The position numbers were made by a program, and so were the translations under genes. Of a stretch of DNA of 16,169 bases, positions 1-8,172 are shown in pieces; the first letter of the stretch is position 1; each line of letters opens with the position of its first letter. This DNA comes from an uncultured Pseudanabaenaceae cyanobacterium (GTDB lineage: Bacteria; Cyanobacteriota; Cyanobacteriia; PCC-9006; JAAUQQ01): the NCBI GenBank assembly GCA_938015405.1, contig CALLPZ010000544.1, forward strand, positions 1-16,169, in the 5' to 3' direction. A model generated the notes under the pieces. That model had not been told where the DNA came from. It did no database searches and saw only the letters and a list, made by a program, of their open reading frames with translations.

Positions 1-2681
1 AGTTCGGTTAAGCCTTGACTGGGGTCTATGGCCAACAGATCAATATTGATATTGCCGCTAATCCCAAGCTGGGAGCTGGCTGTAATGTCACTGCTAGGAG
101 TGTTTTGGGACTGGGGCTCGATGCCCAAAATGCCATCAGCCGTGATTTTAACGTTGCCGCCTTCGCCCTCAAAGGCATTGGCTGTGATATCGCTATCTTC
201 ATCTGGAGGTGCAATAATGACCCCCGCGTCAATGGTAATGTTGCCGCCATTCCCGAGAGTTTCAGCGCTGCCAGCGGTGGCTGAAATACTCCCTTGCTGA
301 CGCAACAGCAAAAAGTCATTCAGACTGAGCAAAATATTGCCTCCGTCACCAAACTGAGAGCCCGTGTTGGCTTGGGCGCGATCGCGAATCGTCAAATTAT
401 CCGCTTTCACATCCAAAACACCTGCAGCCCCTGCCCCAGTCGATTGAGCTTCGAGGGTGCTAGGAGATCCCTGAAGACTGGTTCCTCCCACTTCTATGGT
501 TTGGGCTGTGATTTGAATGTTGCCTGCATCGCCAAGACTTTGAGTACTGGCAATAATCTGCCCACCCTCTAATACTTTGACCGTATTGGCGTTAACTCGA
601 AGTAGACCGCCTTGTCCGGTTGCCTCCTCAGACAATGAAACGATATTAGGGGCAACATCGGTCCGTAGGGCTGATGACGTAATACCATCGCTGGCCACCC
701 CAGCGACCGTTACGCTATCGGATTCAAGATTGAGCTGACCTCCATTGCCTTCGCGACTTGTACTCGCGCCAATGAAAGAACCATTTAAAACGCTGACTTC
801 ATCAATGAACAGGTTTAAATTTCCAGCATCACCACTCCCGGACAAAGGATTAAGCCCAAAGCTATTGGTCGAGATAAAAGCTCCATCTGTTAGTTGCAAA
901 CGGCTAGAAGCGGAGCTGTTTTTGTCAGATTTTTGAATGGTGACATTGCCTGCTTGAGTTGCACCTAAGGTTACTGATGCAATGGCGGCTGTCCCTCGCA
1001 GCTGGATATCCTGGGCAGAAATTTCAATATTTCCAGCCTGGTCTAAGCTTGTTGCAAAAATACCGGGAGCGATGGCGATGGCAGCACCATCTCGTAAGAG
1101 CAGCCGCTCAGATTGGATCTTAATATCTCCTGATTGTCCGGTTCCAAAGGCAGATGAGCTGATGCTGCTGCTCGTTTCACTCAGGTTAAAAAAGTCTTGT
1201 ACTGTCAAGCCTTTGGGGAGGAACGGCCCGGGTCCGTTGCCCTGTAGCTCAATGCTGTCTTCGATAAGCAGGATGATGTCACCGCCATTTCCACTGCTCG
1301 TGAGGCCAGCAGTGGTTCTGACTTGGGAGGGGAGAGGTTGATTGCGATCGTCAATGATTAATCGTTTGGCTTCGACTTGTAAGCTGCCTGCATTACCACT
1401 GGAATCCGCGGCATAGCTACCAATTTCCGCTGCGTTAAGTCTTATGGCTTCCCCAGCTTGTAGCTGTAAGCTGCCTGCATTGCCAGTGGCATCAGTGGAG
1501 GTTGTGATATTGCTTCGGCGTAAAACAATATCTTCATTGACCTTGATGGAGACATTGGCCCCCCCTTTGCCTCCCACAGTAGTAGACCGTAAAAAGGTGT
1601 CTTCTAAAACTAAACGGTCACTGTTGATGTCAATTCTTGCAACGGGCTCATCTAGGCTGTTGGAATGATTGTAAGACCCGAGAACGGATTTTCTGTCAAG
1701 GCGTAGCTCTTTTCCACTGCGTAACGAGATACTTCCTCGCAGTTGGACAACTGCAGAACGCAGCGTTAGATCATGTTCGGCTTCTAAAGCCAGGGATTGT
1801 GCGTTGGTAGTACTGAGCGACCCTGAAATCAATAGGTCACGATCGCTCTTAACCACGAGATGGTTGGTTTCTAGGGCCTGGAGAATGGCTTGATTGGTCA
1901 ACAGACCCGCAGGCTGAATTTGCAAATCCTCTAGCCCATGGAGCCGTAAGGTTCCAACAGCACCATCGGGAGCACGACTATCCACAGTGCCTGTGAGACT
2001 CAGGCTGTTGCCCTTCAGTTCAACCGTTCCGCCAGGGGCGATAAGGTTACCCGCTTGCTCCACTTTGCCAGCACTAAACGACAACGTTTGGGATGGGCCT
2101 ACGCTCAGTTGAGCCTCATTGCGAATTGAACTCTGGGGTGGAATATTGCCGACCTGGAGTCCAACAGGGAAAGAGAGATTGAGTAAGGGAGGAGGAGTGG
2201 GGCCGTTGGCACCGAATTCCAGCTCTCCAATTTGCAGCTGCTCCGCTGTGGTGGCATGAAAGCTGCCACTGAGATCAAGCTGGGCATTGGGGCCGAAGAG
2301 GATTCCATTGGGGTTGAGTAGGAATAAATCCGCATCGCCCAACACCCCCAAAGTGCCGTTAATGGTCGAAACGCTATTGCCCGTGACGCGGCTAAAGATT
2401 TGGTCGATGCCAACGGGGTTGAAAAAGAAAAGAGATTGTCCCTCCCCCACATTCAAAGCTTCAAAGCTATGGAAGAGACTCGTGCCACGAAGCGCCCCTC
2501 CAGTGACCAGCTCCTGCCCCCCTACTTGAGGCGTCATCAGAGTATTTTCTTCACCCAAAGAGAAGTCTGGGAGCACCTGTCCCAATGCAATTTGACTCCC
2601 GCTAACATCACCCAGCCCCCATATTCCAATGGAAACCGCGATCGCAGCTAAACCAGTCGTAAATGGTCGAAAAAAGCTCAA
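1..2681 (-). CDS. Filamentous haemagglutinin-type two-partner-secretion exoprotein (C-terminus cut by window edge)
   Basis: I read this frame by hand: from the TTG at 2679-2681 there is no stop down to position 3, giving 893 visible codons. The only start after the upstream in-frame TGA is this TTG; it gives a basic/hydrophobic signal peptide (begins MSFFRPFTTGLAAIAVSIGI). No strong ribosome site is visible. A TPS (haemagglutination activity) domain follows, with SLFHSFEALNVGEGQSLFFF and the signature NPNGI at residues 123-127. The rest is Gly/Asn-rich beta-helix repeat of the type GDAGNIQI. Close to the edge are SDITANAFEGEGGNVKIT and GILGIEPQSQNTPSSDITAS, which resemble the C-terminal region of cyanobacterial proteins of this family, so probably only a short tail is missing. 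By family knowledge it would be exported by a TpsB outer-membrane partner, not present here, and act at the surface in adhesion. The ligand is unknown. Confidence 0.9.
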   Translation of the reverse strand, partial: MSFFRPFTTGLAAIAVSIGIWGLGDVSGSQIALGQVLPDFSLGEENTLMTPQVGGQELVTGGALRGTSLFHSFEALNVGEGQSLFFFNPVGIDQIFSRVTGNSVSTINGTLGVLGDADLFLLNPNGILFGPNAQLDLSGSFHATTAEQLQIGELEFGANGPTPPPLLNLSFPVGLQVGNIPPQSSIRNEAQLSVGPSQTLSFSAGKVEQAGNLIAPGGTVELKGNSLSLTGTVDSRAPDGAVGTLRLHGLEDLQIQPAGLLTNQAILQALETNHLVVKSDRDLLISGSLSTTNAQSLALEAEHDLTLRSAVVQLRGSISLRSGKELRLDRKSVLGSYNHSNSLDEPVARIDINSDRLVLEDTFLRSTTVGGKGGANVSIKVNEDIVLRRSNITTSTDATGNAGSLQLQAGEAIRLNAAEIGSYAADSSGNAGSLQVEAKRLIIDDRNQPLPSQVRTTAGLTSSGNGGDIILLIEDSIELQGNGPGPFLPKGLTVQDFFNLSETSSSISSSAFGTGQSGDIKIQSERLLLRDGAAIAIAPGIFATSLDQAGNIEISAQDIQLRGTAAIASVTLGATQAGNVTIQKSDKNSSASSRLQLTDGAFISTNSFGLNPLSGSGDAGNLNLFIDEVSVLNGSFIGASTSREGNGGQLNLESDSVTVAGVASDGITSSALRTDVAPNIVSLSEEATGQGGLLRVNANTVKVLEGGQIIASTQSLGDAGNIQITAQTIEVGGTSLQGSPSTLEAQSTGAGAAGVLDVKADNLTIRDRAQANTGSQFGDGGNILLSLNDFLLLRQQGSISATAGSAETLGNGGNITIDAGVIIAPPDEDSDITANAFEGEGGNVKITADGILGIEPQSQNTPSSDITASSQLGISGNINIDLLAIDPSQGLTE
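1378..1481 (-). repeat. 17-bp direct repeat inside the haemagglutinin gene
   Basis: TGTAAGCTGCCTGCATT occurs at 1378-1394 and again at 1465-1481, 87 bp apart, which is exactly 29 codons. In the coding (minus) frame both copies encode NAGSLQ, followed by V in one case and L in the other. The repeat therefore reflects duplication of one beta-helix unit in the exoprotein and is not an independent element. Confidence 0.8.
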
Positions 2682-2973
2682 AGTTCAACACAATTAGATC
2701 GCGGAAGACAAAACCTGGTGACTCCTAAGTGATCATACGATGGCCCTTGTCTCAATCCGATAGAAGCTCCACGCAACAGCTTGACTCAAGGCGAGGAAAC
2801 AAACTCCGGAAGAAGAATATTCGCCTTACTATATCTTCCAACTATTCTTCAAAGAAAGAGAACAAACCAGCCTGTAACATGTAGCCACTAGGAATTTAAT
2901 GCAATAAAGCAGGTCACGACCCAGAGATAGACAAGTCTACTTACTGGACGTAAAAGAGAGTAGAGGATTCATC
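2682..2973. promoter_or_regulatory. Divergent intergenic region between haemagglutinin and CHASE2 kinase genes
   Basis: This 292-bp AT-richer stretch contains no convincing coding frame. It must hold promoters for both divergent genes. I could not find a -35/-10 pair with good spacing: TTGACT at 2781-2786 has no matching -10 seventeen bases on. An 8-bp inverted repeat, GAAGAATA at 2812-2819 and TATTCTTC at 2843-2850, overlaps the small palindrome GAATATTC (2815-2822) and is a possible operator. AGAGGA at 2962-2967, six bases before the TTG at 2974, is a good ribosome-binding site that supports that start. Confidence 0.5.
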
Positions 2974-5454
2974 TTGTTACGAGCTGGTCACGTCACCCAA
3001 AAAGAACGCTGGAGAATCTTGATCTCTGCATTCACCATGACTGGTGTCGTGTTCGCTTTGCAGCAGCTCAGCGTTTTTCAAAGCACCGAGCGAACGATTC
3101 TGGATCAACTTTTTCGATTACGCTCCGGTACAAGCCAAATCGAAGCCCCGCCCGCCGTCACAATCGTGGGGATTACAGAATCAGACTTAGAAACCTTAGG
3201 CTCCTGGCCACTTTCCGATAGCCAACTGGCCAGGGCCATACAGCAAATTCAACAGGCTCAGCCGGCGGTTATTGGCTTAAATCTTCATCGAGATGCCAGC
3301 GTTTCCTCTAGCGAGACCAATCTCCTCAGCGACCACCCCAACCTTATCGCAGTCAAAAAGTCTGTTGCCAATGGTCAGGGAGAAGGCATCCCAGCCTTGG
3401 GCAGCCTTCAAGAAGCGGGGCAAGTTGGCATTAGTGACCTAGTGCTGGACTCCGATGGCAAACTGCGGCGACATTTGCTCTCAGTTACCGAGCGTAATGG
3501 AGAAGTAGCGCTCAGTTTAGGAGCCAAGCTAGCTCTGGAATACCTATACCAGCGCAACATTTATCCCGAAATATCAAAGAAGAGCCCAGGACAAATTCAA
3601 CTTGGCAAGGCTCAACTGGTAGCTTTACATCCGTTTGATGGCGGCTATGCCAATGCAGATGTGGGGGGATTTCAAATCCTGTCGAATTTCTATTCATCCC
3701 CCCAGGTTTTCGAGCAGGTTTCGCTGACGGAGCTTATGGCCGGTCAGGTCAAGGCTGAACAACTGCGCGATCGCATCGTCTTGATTGGTGCCAAAGCTCC
3801 GAGCCTGCATAACCACTTCTTGACTTCCGCGAGTTTAGAGACCGGCCAGGGCTGGTACGGCGTAGAGCTCCAGGCAGACCTAGCTAGCCAAATCATTGCT
3901 GCAGCGATGGGTGAACGAACAATCCTCAAGGGAATCCCCAGAGGCATAAACGTCCTCTGGATGCTGCTATGGGCGGGGGGAAGTGCTTGGCTTGGTAACG
4001 CTTGGAACCAAAAACAGTCCAACAATCTCATCCTGTTGGCCTTCGGCGGCACAGCGCTACTCAGCAGTGGTTATTTACTGTTTCTCCAAGGCTGGTGGAT
4101 TTGGATTGCAGCACCAGGACTGGCGGGTCTAGGGGCCGGGCTCATCAGTCAACGCTGGGGGCTCAAGCAAAGCCTCGAACAATCCCAATCCAAGCTGCAG
4201 GAATACGGACAAACCTTGGAGAGCACGATCCAGGAGCGCACCCAAGCTCAAGTGGAAAGGCTCACCCAAACCCTCAAAGCCGAAAACCAACAACTGAGCC
4301 GAACCCAGGAAAAATTAAAAACCGCTCTGGCCAGTGAACGAAACTTTCTGGCCCGTGCCAGCCATGAACTCCGAACTCCGCTCAATGCCATGTTGGGATT
4401 TAGCCAACTGATGGTCAAGGACCCCAAACTCTCAAAACAATCGCGCCAGAATCTGGAGGTCATTCAAAATAGCAGTGAACACCTCCTAGAAATCGTCAAT
4501 GATGCGCTAGAGCTGTCCAAAATCGAAGCCGATCAATCTCCCTTGCGAGAGCAGATTGTCAAGATTGAACGCCTCATCCAATATCTCGAAAAACTCTTTG
4601 AGCAAAAGGCCCAGAAGAAGGGTATAGCCTTTCGCTGCAGCCTAGACAACCGTCTCCCCAGTGACATCTGGATTGACGAAACCAAGCTACGGCAAATCCT
4701 CATCAACCTGCTGGGTAATGCCATCAAGTTCACCCAATATGGCCATGTCATTTTGAGGGTTTGGTGCCAAGACAACAGCCAGGAGAAAATCTACTTTGCA
4801 GTGGAGGACAGCGGTCCAGGCCTGTTGGGCTCTGAGATAGAGACTGTCTTTGAACCCTACAAGCAGGGCTTGGCAGCTAACGCGAAACTACCCGGTACAG
4901 GACTGGGATTATCGATTAGTCGTGAACTCACCCAGCTCATGGGGGGTGAGCTTTCAGTAGAAAGCAAGCCGGGGCGTGGTGCCATCTTCCAAGTAATCTT
5001 GCCGCTACGCTCAGCTGAACTCAAACCCTCGATCATCTCCCATCCTCAAGATCTCCTGTTCATCTTCGAGGAGCACCGAGGAAAACGACTGCTCGTGGCA
5101 GATGATATATCCTTCAACCGCCGACTCCTCACACAACTCTTAGCCGATACAGGCATCGAAGTGCGCGAAGTGAGTAATGGGCAAGAAGCGATCGCACTCT
5201 GGAAGAGCTGGTCCCCCCATCTCATTTTGATGGATATGCGCATGCCCAAGTTGGATGGCTATGAAGCAACCCGACAAATTCGTGCCCAAGAGTCAGAAGA
5301 GATTCCCCGTTCGATTATTTTGGCGACCAGCGCAGGCCTCCTTCCAGAAGAAGAAGCTAAGGCTTTAACGGTGGGGTGCGATGGAATCATCCAGAAGCCA
5401 TTCCGGCGGCATCAGCTGCTCACAACCCTGGCCGAGATGTTGATGGAAACATAG
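2974..5454 (+). CDS. CHASE2 membrane hybrid sensor histidine kinase with C-terminal receiver
   Basis: 826 residues, starting at TTG with AGAGGA six bases upstream; the next Met is residue 22, which would cut into the first membrane helix. In order: membrane helix about 15-37; CHASE2 extracytoplasmic sensor about 40-315 (VTIVGITESDLETLGSWPLS); three membrane helices about 324-390; coiled coil about 395-455; HisKA with the phospho-acceptor His464 in ASHELRTPLN; HATPase_c with N582 (NLLGNAIKF), D612/G614 (EDSGPG) and GTGLGLS from 641; receiver about 705-820 with acidic D710/D711, phospho-acceptor D754 (LILMDMRMP) and K808 (QKPF). All residues needed for autophosphorylation and phosphorelay are present, so it should be an active hybrid kinase in the cytoplasmic membrane. 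Its signal and downstream partner are unknown; no phosphotransfer or separate response-regulator gene is adjacent. It is divergent from the haemagglutinin gene and convergent with the carotenoid oxygenase. Confidence 0.95.
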   Translation: MLRAGHVTQKERWRILISAFTMTGVVFALQQLSVFQSTERTILDQLFRLRSGTSQIEAPPAVTIVGITESDLETLGSWPLSDSQLARAIQQIQQAQPAVIGLNLHRDASVSSSETNLLSDHPNLIAVKKSVANGQGEGIPALGSLQEAGQVGISDLVLDSDGKLRRHLLSVTERNGEVALSLGAKLALEYLYQRNIYPEISKKSPGQIQLGKAQLVALHPFDGGYANADVGGFQILSNFYSSPQVFEQVSLTELMAGQVKAEQLRDRIVLIGAKAPSLHNHFLTSASLETGQGWYGVELQADLASQIIAAAMGERTILKGIPRGINVLWMLLWAGGSAWLGNAWNQKQSNNLILLAFGGTALLSSGYLLFLQGWWIWIAAPGLAGLGAGLISQRWGLKQSLEQSQSKLQEYGQTLESTIQERTQAQVERLTQTLKAENQQLSRTQEKLKTALASERNFLARASHELRTPLNAMLGFSQLMVKDPKLSKQSRQNLEVIQNSSEHLLEIVNDALELSKIEADQSPLREQIVKIERLIQYLEKLFEQKAQKKGIAFRCSLDNRLPSDIWIDETKLRQILINLLGNAIKFTQYGHVILRVWCQDNSQEKIYFAVEDSGPGLLGSEIETVFEPYKQGLAANAKLPGTGLGLSISRELTQLMGGELSVESKPGRGAIFQVILPLRSAELKPSIISHPQDLLFIFEEHRGKRLLVADDISFNRRLLTQLLADTGIEVREVSNGQEAIALWKSWSPHLILMDMRMPKLDGYEATRQIRAQESEEIPRSIILATSAGLLPEEEAKALTVGCDGIIQKPFRRHQLLTTLAEMLMET

Positions 5455-5455
5455 A

Positions 5456-5493
5456 AAACACTCGCGCCCGGTCTCAACCCAGCACGAGTGTTT
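5456..5493. terminator. Hairpin between convergent kinase and carotenoid-oxygenase genes
   Basis: AAACACTCG (5456-5464) and CGAGTGTTT (5485-5493) form a perfect 9-bp stem with a 20-nt loop, starting two bases after the stop codon at 5454. Read on the minus strand the stem is followed by TTTTCT, and on the plus strand by TTTGTC, so it could end transcription in both directions. The long loop and short U-runs make it a moderate rather than a classic intrinsic terminator. Confidence 0.55.
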
Positions 5494-5497
5494 GTCG

Positions 5498-5536
5498 GAC
5501 CATTGCTCAAGACCGTTGCTCAAGACCATCGCTCAG
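5498..5536. repeat. Three-unit 13-bp tandem repeat
   Basis: Units GACCATTGCTCAA (5498-5510), GACCGTTGCTCAA (5511-5523) and GACCATCGCTCAG (5524-5536) lie head to tail in the non-coding gap between two convergent genes. They differ from each other by only one or two bases each, apart from the last position. No function is evident. It resembles a small minisatellite of the kind that varies in copy number. Confidence 0.8.
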
Positions 5537-5609
5537 TCTCAGGTACACCCCCTGAGTTCCTAGAACAATGCAGCCTGTTGCTATATCAACATTGAAGAGC
5601 CTTAGAAAG

Positions 5610-7784
5610 TCATGATTCCAAAGGCAGAGTCTCTTCTTCAGCCTCAGCTTTAGCTTCGAAGTGGGGATAGATCTGCCTTTCAAACAGCTCCTTAACGAGA
5701 TTGGGTTGCCCCACCAACATCGGCTCAAAGTCCTCTCGCACTGGCACGTTATAGGTCGCATTGCGAGGTCCAATTTCAGGAATCCAAGTGGTATGGATCG
5801 TCAGGCCCAGTTGGAATTGACCACTGGGGTCACCCAGCTTACAAATGGGTCCCTGGGCAAGGTCCTGGCCATCAAAGATCCAGATCTGGCTTTGGGGTAA
5901 TCCCTGGGCATCGTCAAAGACCACCACCGTAGCCAAATAGCCATCAGTGCCATCGCCACCAGACCAGTTGTCTGCAGGACGAGGGATGAACTGGGGCGAG
6001 TTACCAAAGGTCCCCAGGGGAAAACGGTAAGCATCAGCAATTTTCATCGTTTGGGTATCCAGACGGCAGAGGTTTGCAGGCACACCTTCCTCCGCAAAGC
6101 GCCGTACGGTGGCAGGATCCATCTCGCGATACTTGTGGTCCTTATAGAGGTCACAAACAAAGTCCGTTAGCAGGTCATCCCAACAGCCCCAGGCATTCCA
6201 ATAGATGTGGTTGTAACGCTCCGGCAGAGAAAGGGTGCCATTGTCTGCATAGAGGGCAGGGGACCAGGTGAGGTCGCGATCGCGAACCATCTCACTCACC
6301 ACCACTTCTCCTTTAGCTGGGTCAATCACATAGCGGCCCAAAGAATTGAGATCCGTCGTCGTGGTTGCCATACCAACATTATCCGTCACTGCCTGTTCCG
6401 ATGCAGCAGCAGAATCATTCACCAATCGGTCATAGCGCTGCACGCCTTCTGCTGCATCCCAGGCATTGTTATGGGCCGCATGGAGTACCACCCCTTCGCT
6501 ATCGTCATAATCCACCCGGAAGTGAGCGATCTCCCGGGGAATGCTCAGGGGCTTGGCCGTGACAAACTCAGCCGTAGGGTCCAAATCCGCTCGCTTGATC
6601 AAGTACAAGGGGGTATCAGCCAATTGGGCATAGTCCAGCAGCTCCCGCAAATGCGCCTCAATGTCACCATGACCAGGCAAGGGATTGGGCAACAACTGCT
6701 CCGGGCCTAGCTTAAAGGCCGTATCCATCAAGACCAAATAGTTTCGGCTGGCAGCCACTTGGTGCATGCTTTGGTGAATGCGCACCGGAGAGCCATTGGG
6801 CAGGCGCACCTGCCACTGCTTGAGGCGATCGCCCCCATCCCAGCGCATCAAATTAACGAAGTCATCACTCTCTTTAGCGGGATGCAGCCACTTGAACCAT
6901 CGCCCCAGAGTGGTCAGACCCTGCAGAACAATTTTTGCCAGGCCCATGAGTAGCGGATGTTGCCGACCCAACAGGGCCAGGCCATGGAGCACGAGGGGGG
7001 CAGCCATGGTAGCAATGGACTTGCCCCAGTTCACCGTAAAGAGCTCGTGGGTGCGATCGTCAAACAGGTGGTGGGTCGCAGTGCAGACCACCGGAAATGG
7101 GCCTTGGGGAATGGGCAACGACTGGGGCCGCCATTCATCGTTACCGCCCATCGGGGTGATCACTTCCAGGGTTTGAGGGTCAATTTCATAGGGGCGACCC
7201 GCATCCCAAGCCGCCAGTAAGCGCCAATGGTCATCCTCTGCAAACTTGACTGGAACGCAGGCTGTATTCACCTCATCTCGGAAGCCCAGGCTTGTGGAAA
7301 AACGCCCCAGTCCACTGCTAAAAAATTTGAGGTCTGCATAGGGGCTGCCCGGGGCAGTCGCTGCATCGGCGTAATAGCAAGGGGTCTTGAGCAAACGACT
7401 CGTGACATGGGCCTTGCCTTCACCAAAATCAAAGCGATGCACCATGGCATCCCCATTGAAACGGGAGACCCCACCACTGGCAGGATGAAGCAACCGCTCC
7501 CCTGGCAACGGCAGCATCGTGTCATCCCCTGCAGGACCCATCACAATGCAATGTCCCGTGACATCCTGGGGCAGTTCCCCCTCCAACACCATGAGCTCAG
7601 GATTACTCCACTGGATGCGACTTGCCACCATGGCCGCCTGGGGAAATCGAGCTGAAGGCTTCGCACTTTTCTCCCCAGGTTCAGACTTAGGGGTTTCCAA
7701 CCTTGGCAAAGAAGTTTGCGTAGTATCCCCCATAGTAGGTTGAGTATTTACACGGTCGGTTTTATGGTCAGCAGCGAGTGACAT
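5610..7784 (-). CDS. Carotenoid oxygenase (carotenoid cleavage dioxygenase / RPE65 family), long form
   Basis: 724 residues, longer than the roughly 480-500 usual for bacterial members. The family cleaves carotenoid or apocarotenoid double bonds with a non-haem Fe(II) held by four His in a seven-bladed beta-propeller. Likely ligands are H238 or H239 (CTATHHLFD), H341 (MHQVAASRNYLVLMD), H435 or H438 (VLHAAHNNAWD) and H664 (LTIHTTWIPEIGP); doublets at two sites leave the exact residues open. SRFNGDAMVHRFDF (107-120) is the usual propeller entry motif. Extra length lies in a polar, disordered-looking N-terminus (1-50), a hydrophobic insert about 256-300 that may anchor the enzyme to membranes where carotenoids sit, and a segment about 455-480. 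The ATG at 7784 has AGGGGG upstream; Met18 is an alternative start. Substrate cannot be predicted. A lignostilbene-dioxygenase-like activity is possible in the same family. Confidence 0.9.
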   Translation of the reverse strand: MSLAADHKTDRVNTQPTMGDTTQTSLPRLETPKSEPGEKSAKPSARFPQAAMVASRIQWSNPELMVLEGELPQDVTGHCIVMGPAGDDTMLPLPGERLLHPASGGVSRFNGDAMVHRFDFGEGKAHVTSRLLKTPCYYADAATAPGSPYADLKFFSSGLGRFSTSLGFRDEVNTACVPVKFAEDDHWRLLAAWDAGRPYEIDPQTLEVITPMGGNDEWRPQSLPIPQGPFPVVCTATHHLFDDRTHELFTVNWGKSIATMAAPLVLHGLALLGRQHPLLMGLAKIVLQGLTTLGRWFKWLHPAKESDDFVNLMRWDGGDRLKQWQVRLPNGSPVRIHQSMHQVAASRNYLVLMDTAFKLGPEQLLPNPLPGHGDIEAHLRELLDYAQLADTPLYLIKRADLDPTAEFVTAKPLSIPREIAHFRVDYDDSEGVVLHAAHNNAWDAAEGVQRYDRLVNDSAAASEQAVTDNVGMATTTTDLNSLGRYVIDPAKGEVVVSEMVRDRDLTWSPALYADNGTLSLPERYNHIYWNAWGCWDDLLTDFVCDLYKDHKYREMDPATVRRFAEEGVPANLCRLDTQTMKIADAYRFPLGTFGNSPQFIPRPADNWSGGDGTDGYLATVVVFDDAQGLPQSQIWIFDGQDLAQGPICKLGDPSGQFQLGLTIHTTWIPEIGPRNATYNVPVREDFEPMLVGQPNLVKELFERQIYPHFEAKAEAEEETLPLES

Positions 7785-8172
7785 CCGTAGAACCCCCTGG
7801 GCAGAAGATGAGCAAATGACGAGTTAGACCTAGGATGCCCGGGCTGTAACGGATGTGTAACAAAGCTGAAACCGGTACGCTAGGCCACATCTCTGAATAG
7901 TGGGGTCTATCACGTTTTGGGGCTGCGCCATTTGCATGAAATCTGATTTTTTTGCGGAATTCGGCTAAGCCAAGGAACTACGTAGGTCATTTACGTGGAA
8001 CTACGAAGCTTGGGATTGCCTCCATTTCACCCCGCTCTGCTAAACCCGGTGGTCTGCAAAACCATGACCTTGCTCAGATCCAGATGACCAGTCGTTTCTG
8101 CGGAAACATTGACGCCGCACCAGTCCCCGCGATCGCGAACGAGGCCGAAACATTCCCTAGCTGACTCGCCCT
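7785..8172. promoter_or_regulatory. 388-bp divergent intergenic region between carotenoid oxygenase and the giant kinase
   Basis: No believable gene lies here. A 70-codon TTG-started frame at 7952-8164 has no recognisable features and I do not call it. The stretch should contain promoters for both divergent genes, but I see no clear -35/-10 pair. It holds the repeat cluster described at 7974-8005, a HIP1 palindrome at 8129-8136, and a T7 run around 7947-7953 next to the short palindrome GGCTAAGCC. No strong ribosome site precedes the ATG at 8173. Confidence 0.5.
7974..8005. repeat. Interleaved direct and inverted repeat, candidate operator
   Basis: The 9-mer GGAACTACG occurs at 7974-7982 and 7997-8005, with starts 23 bp apart (about two helical turns). 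Between and overlapping them is an inverted repeat, ACGTA (7980-7984) and TACGT (7992-7996) with a 7-bp spacer. This is the kind of layout a dimeric or tandem-binding regulator uses, and it lies between two divergent genes. It contains GTA-N7-TAC, which is one base short of the NtcA consensus GTA-N8-TAC, so I do not call an NtcA site. Confidence 0.45.

Noticed and set aside
982..1341. Plus-strand frame of 119 codons, and other plus-strand frames within 15-2651
   Set aside because: They are antisense to the continuous haemagglutinin frame, which has a signal peptide, TPS motifs and repeats; their composition matches antisense of Gly/Asn-rich repeats.
2781..2786. TTGACT as a -35 element for the CHASE2 kinase
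   Set aside because: No -10-like hexamer at 16-18 bases downstream.
6207..6710. Plus-strand frame of 167 codons within the carotenoid oxygenase gene
   Set aside because: Antisense shadow of a well-supported gene, with no recognisable domain.
7982..7994. NtcA-like site GTA...TAC
   Set aside because: The spacer is seven bases instead of eight and no -10 lies at the expected distance.
7952..8164. 70-codon plus-strand frame ending nine bases before the giant kinase ATG, possible leader peptide
   Set aside because: TTG start without a ribosome site, no domain or signal, and it runs across the repeat cluster; I treat it as non-coding.
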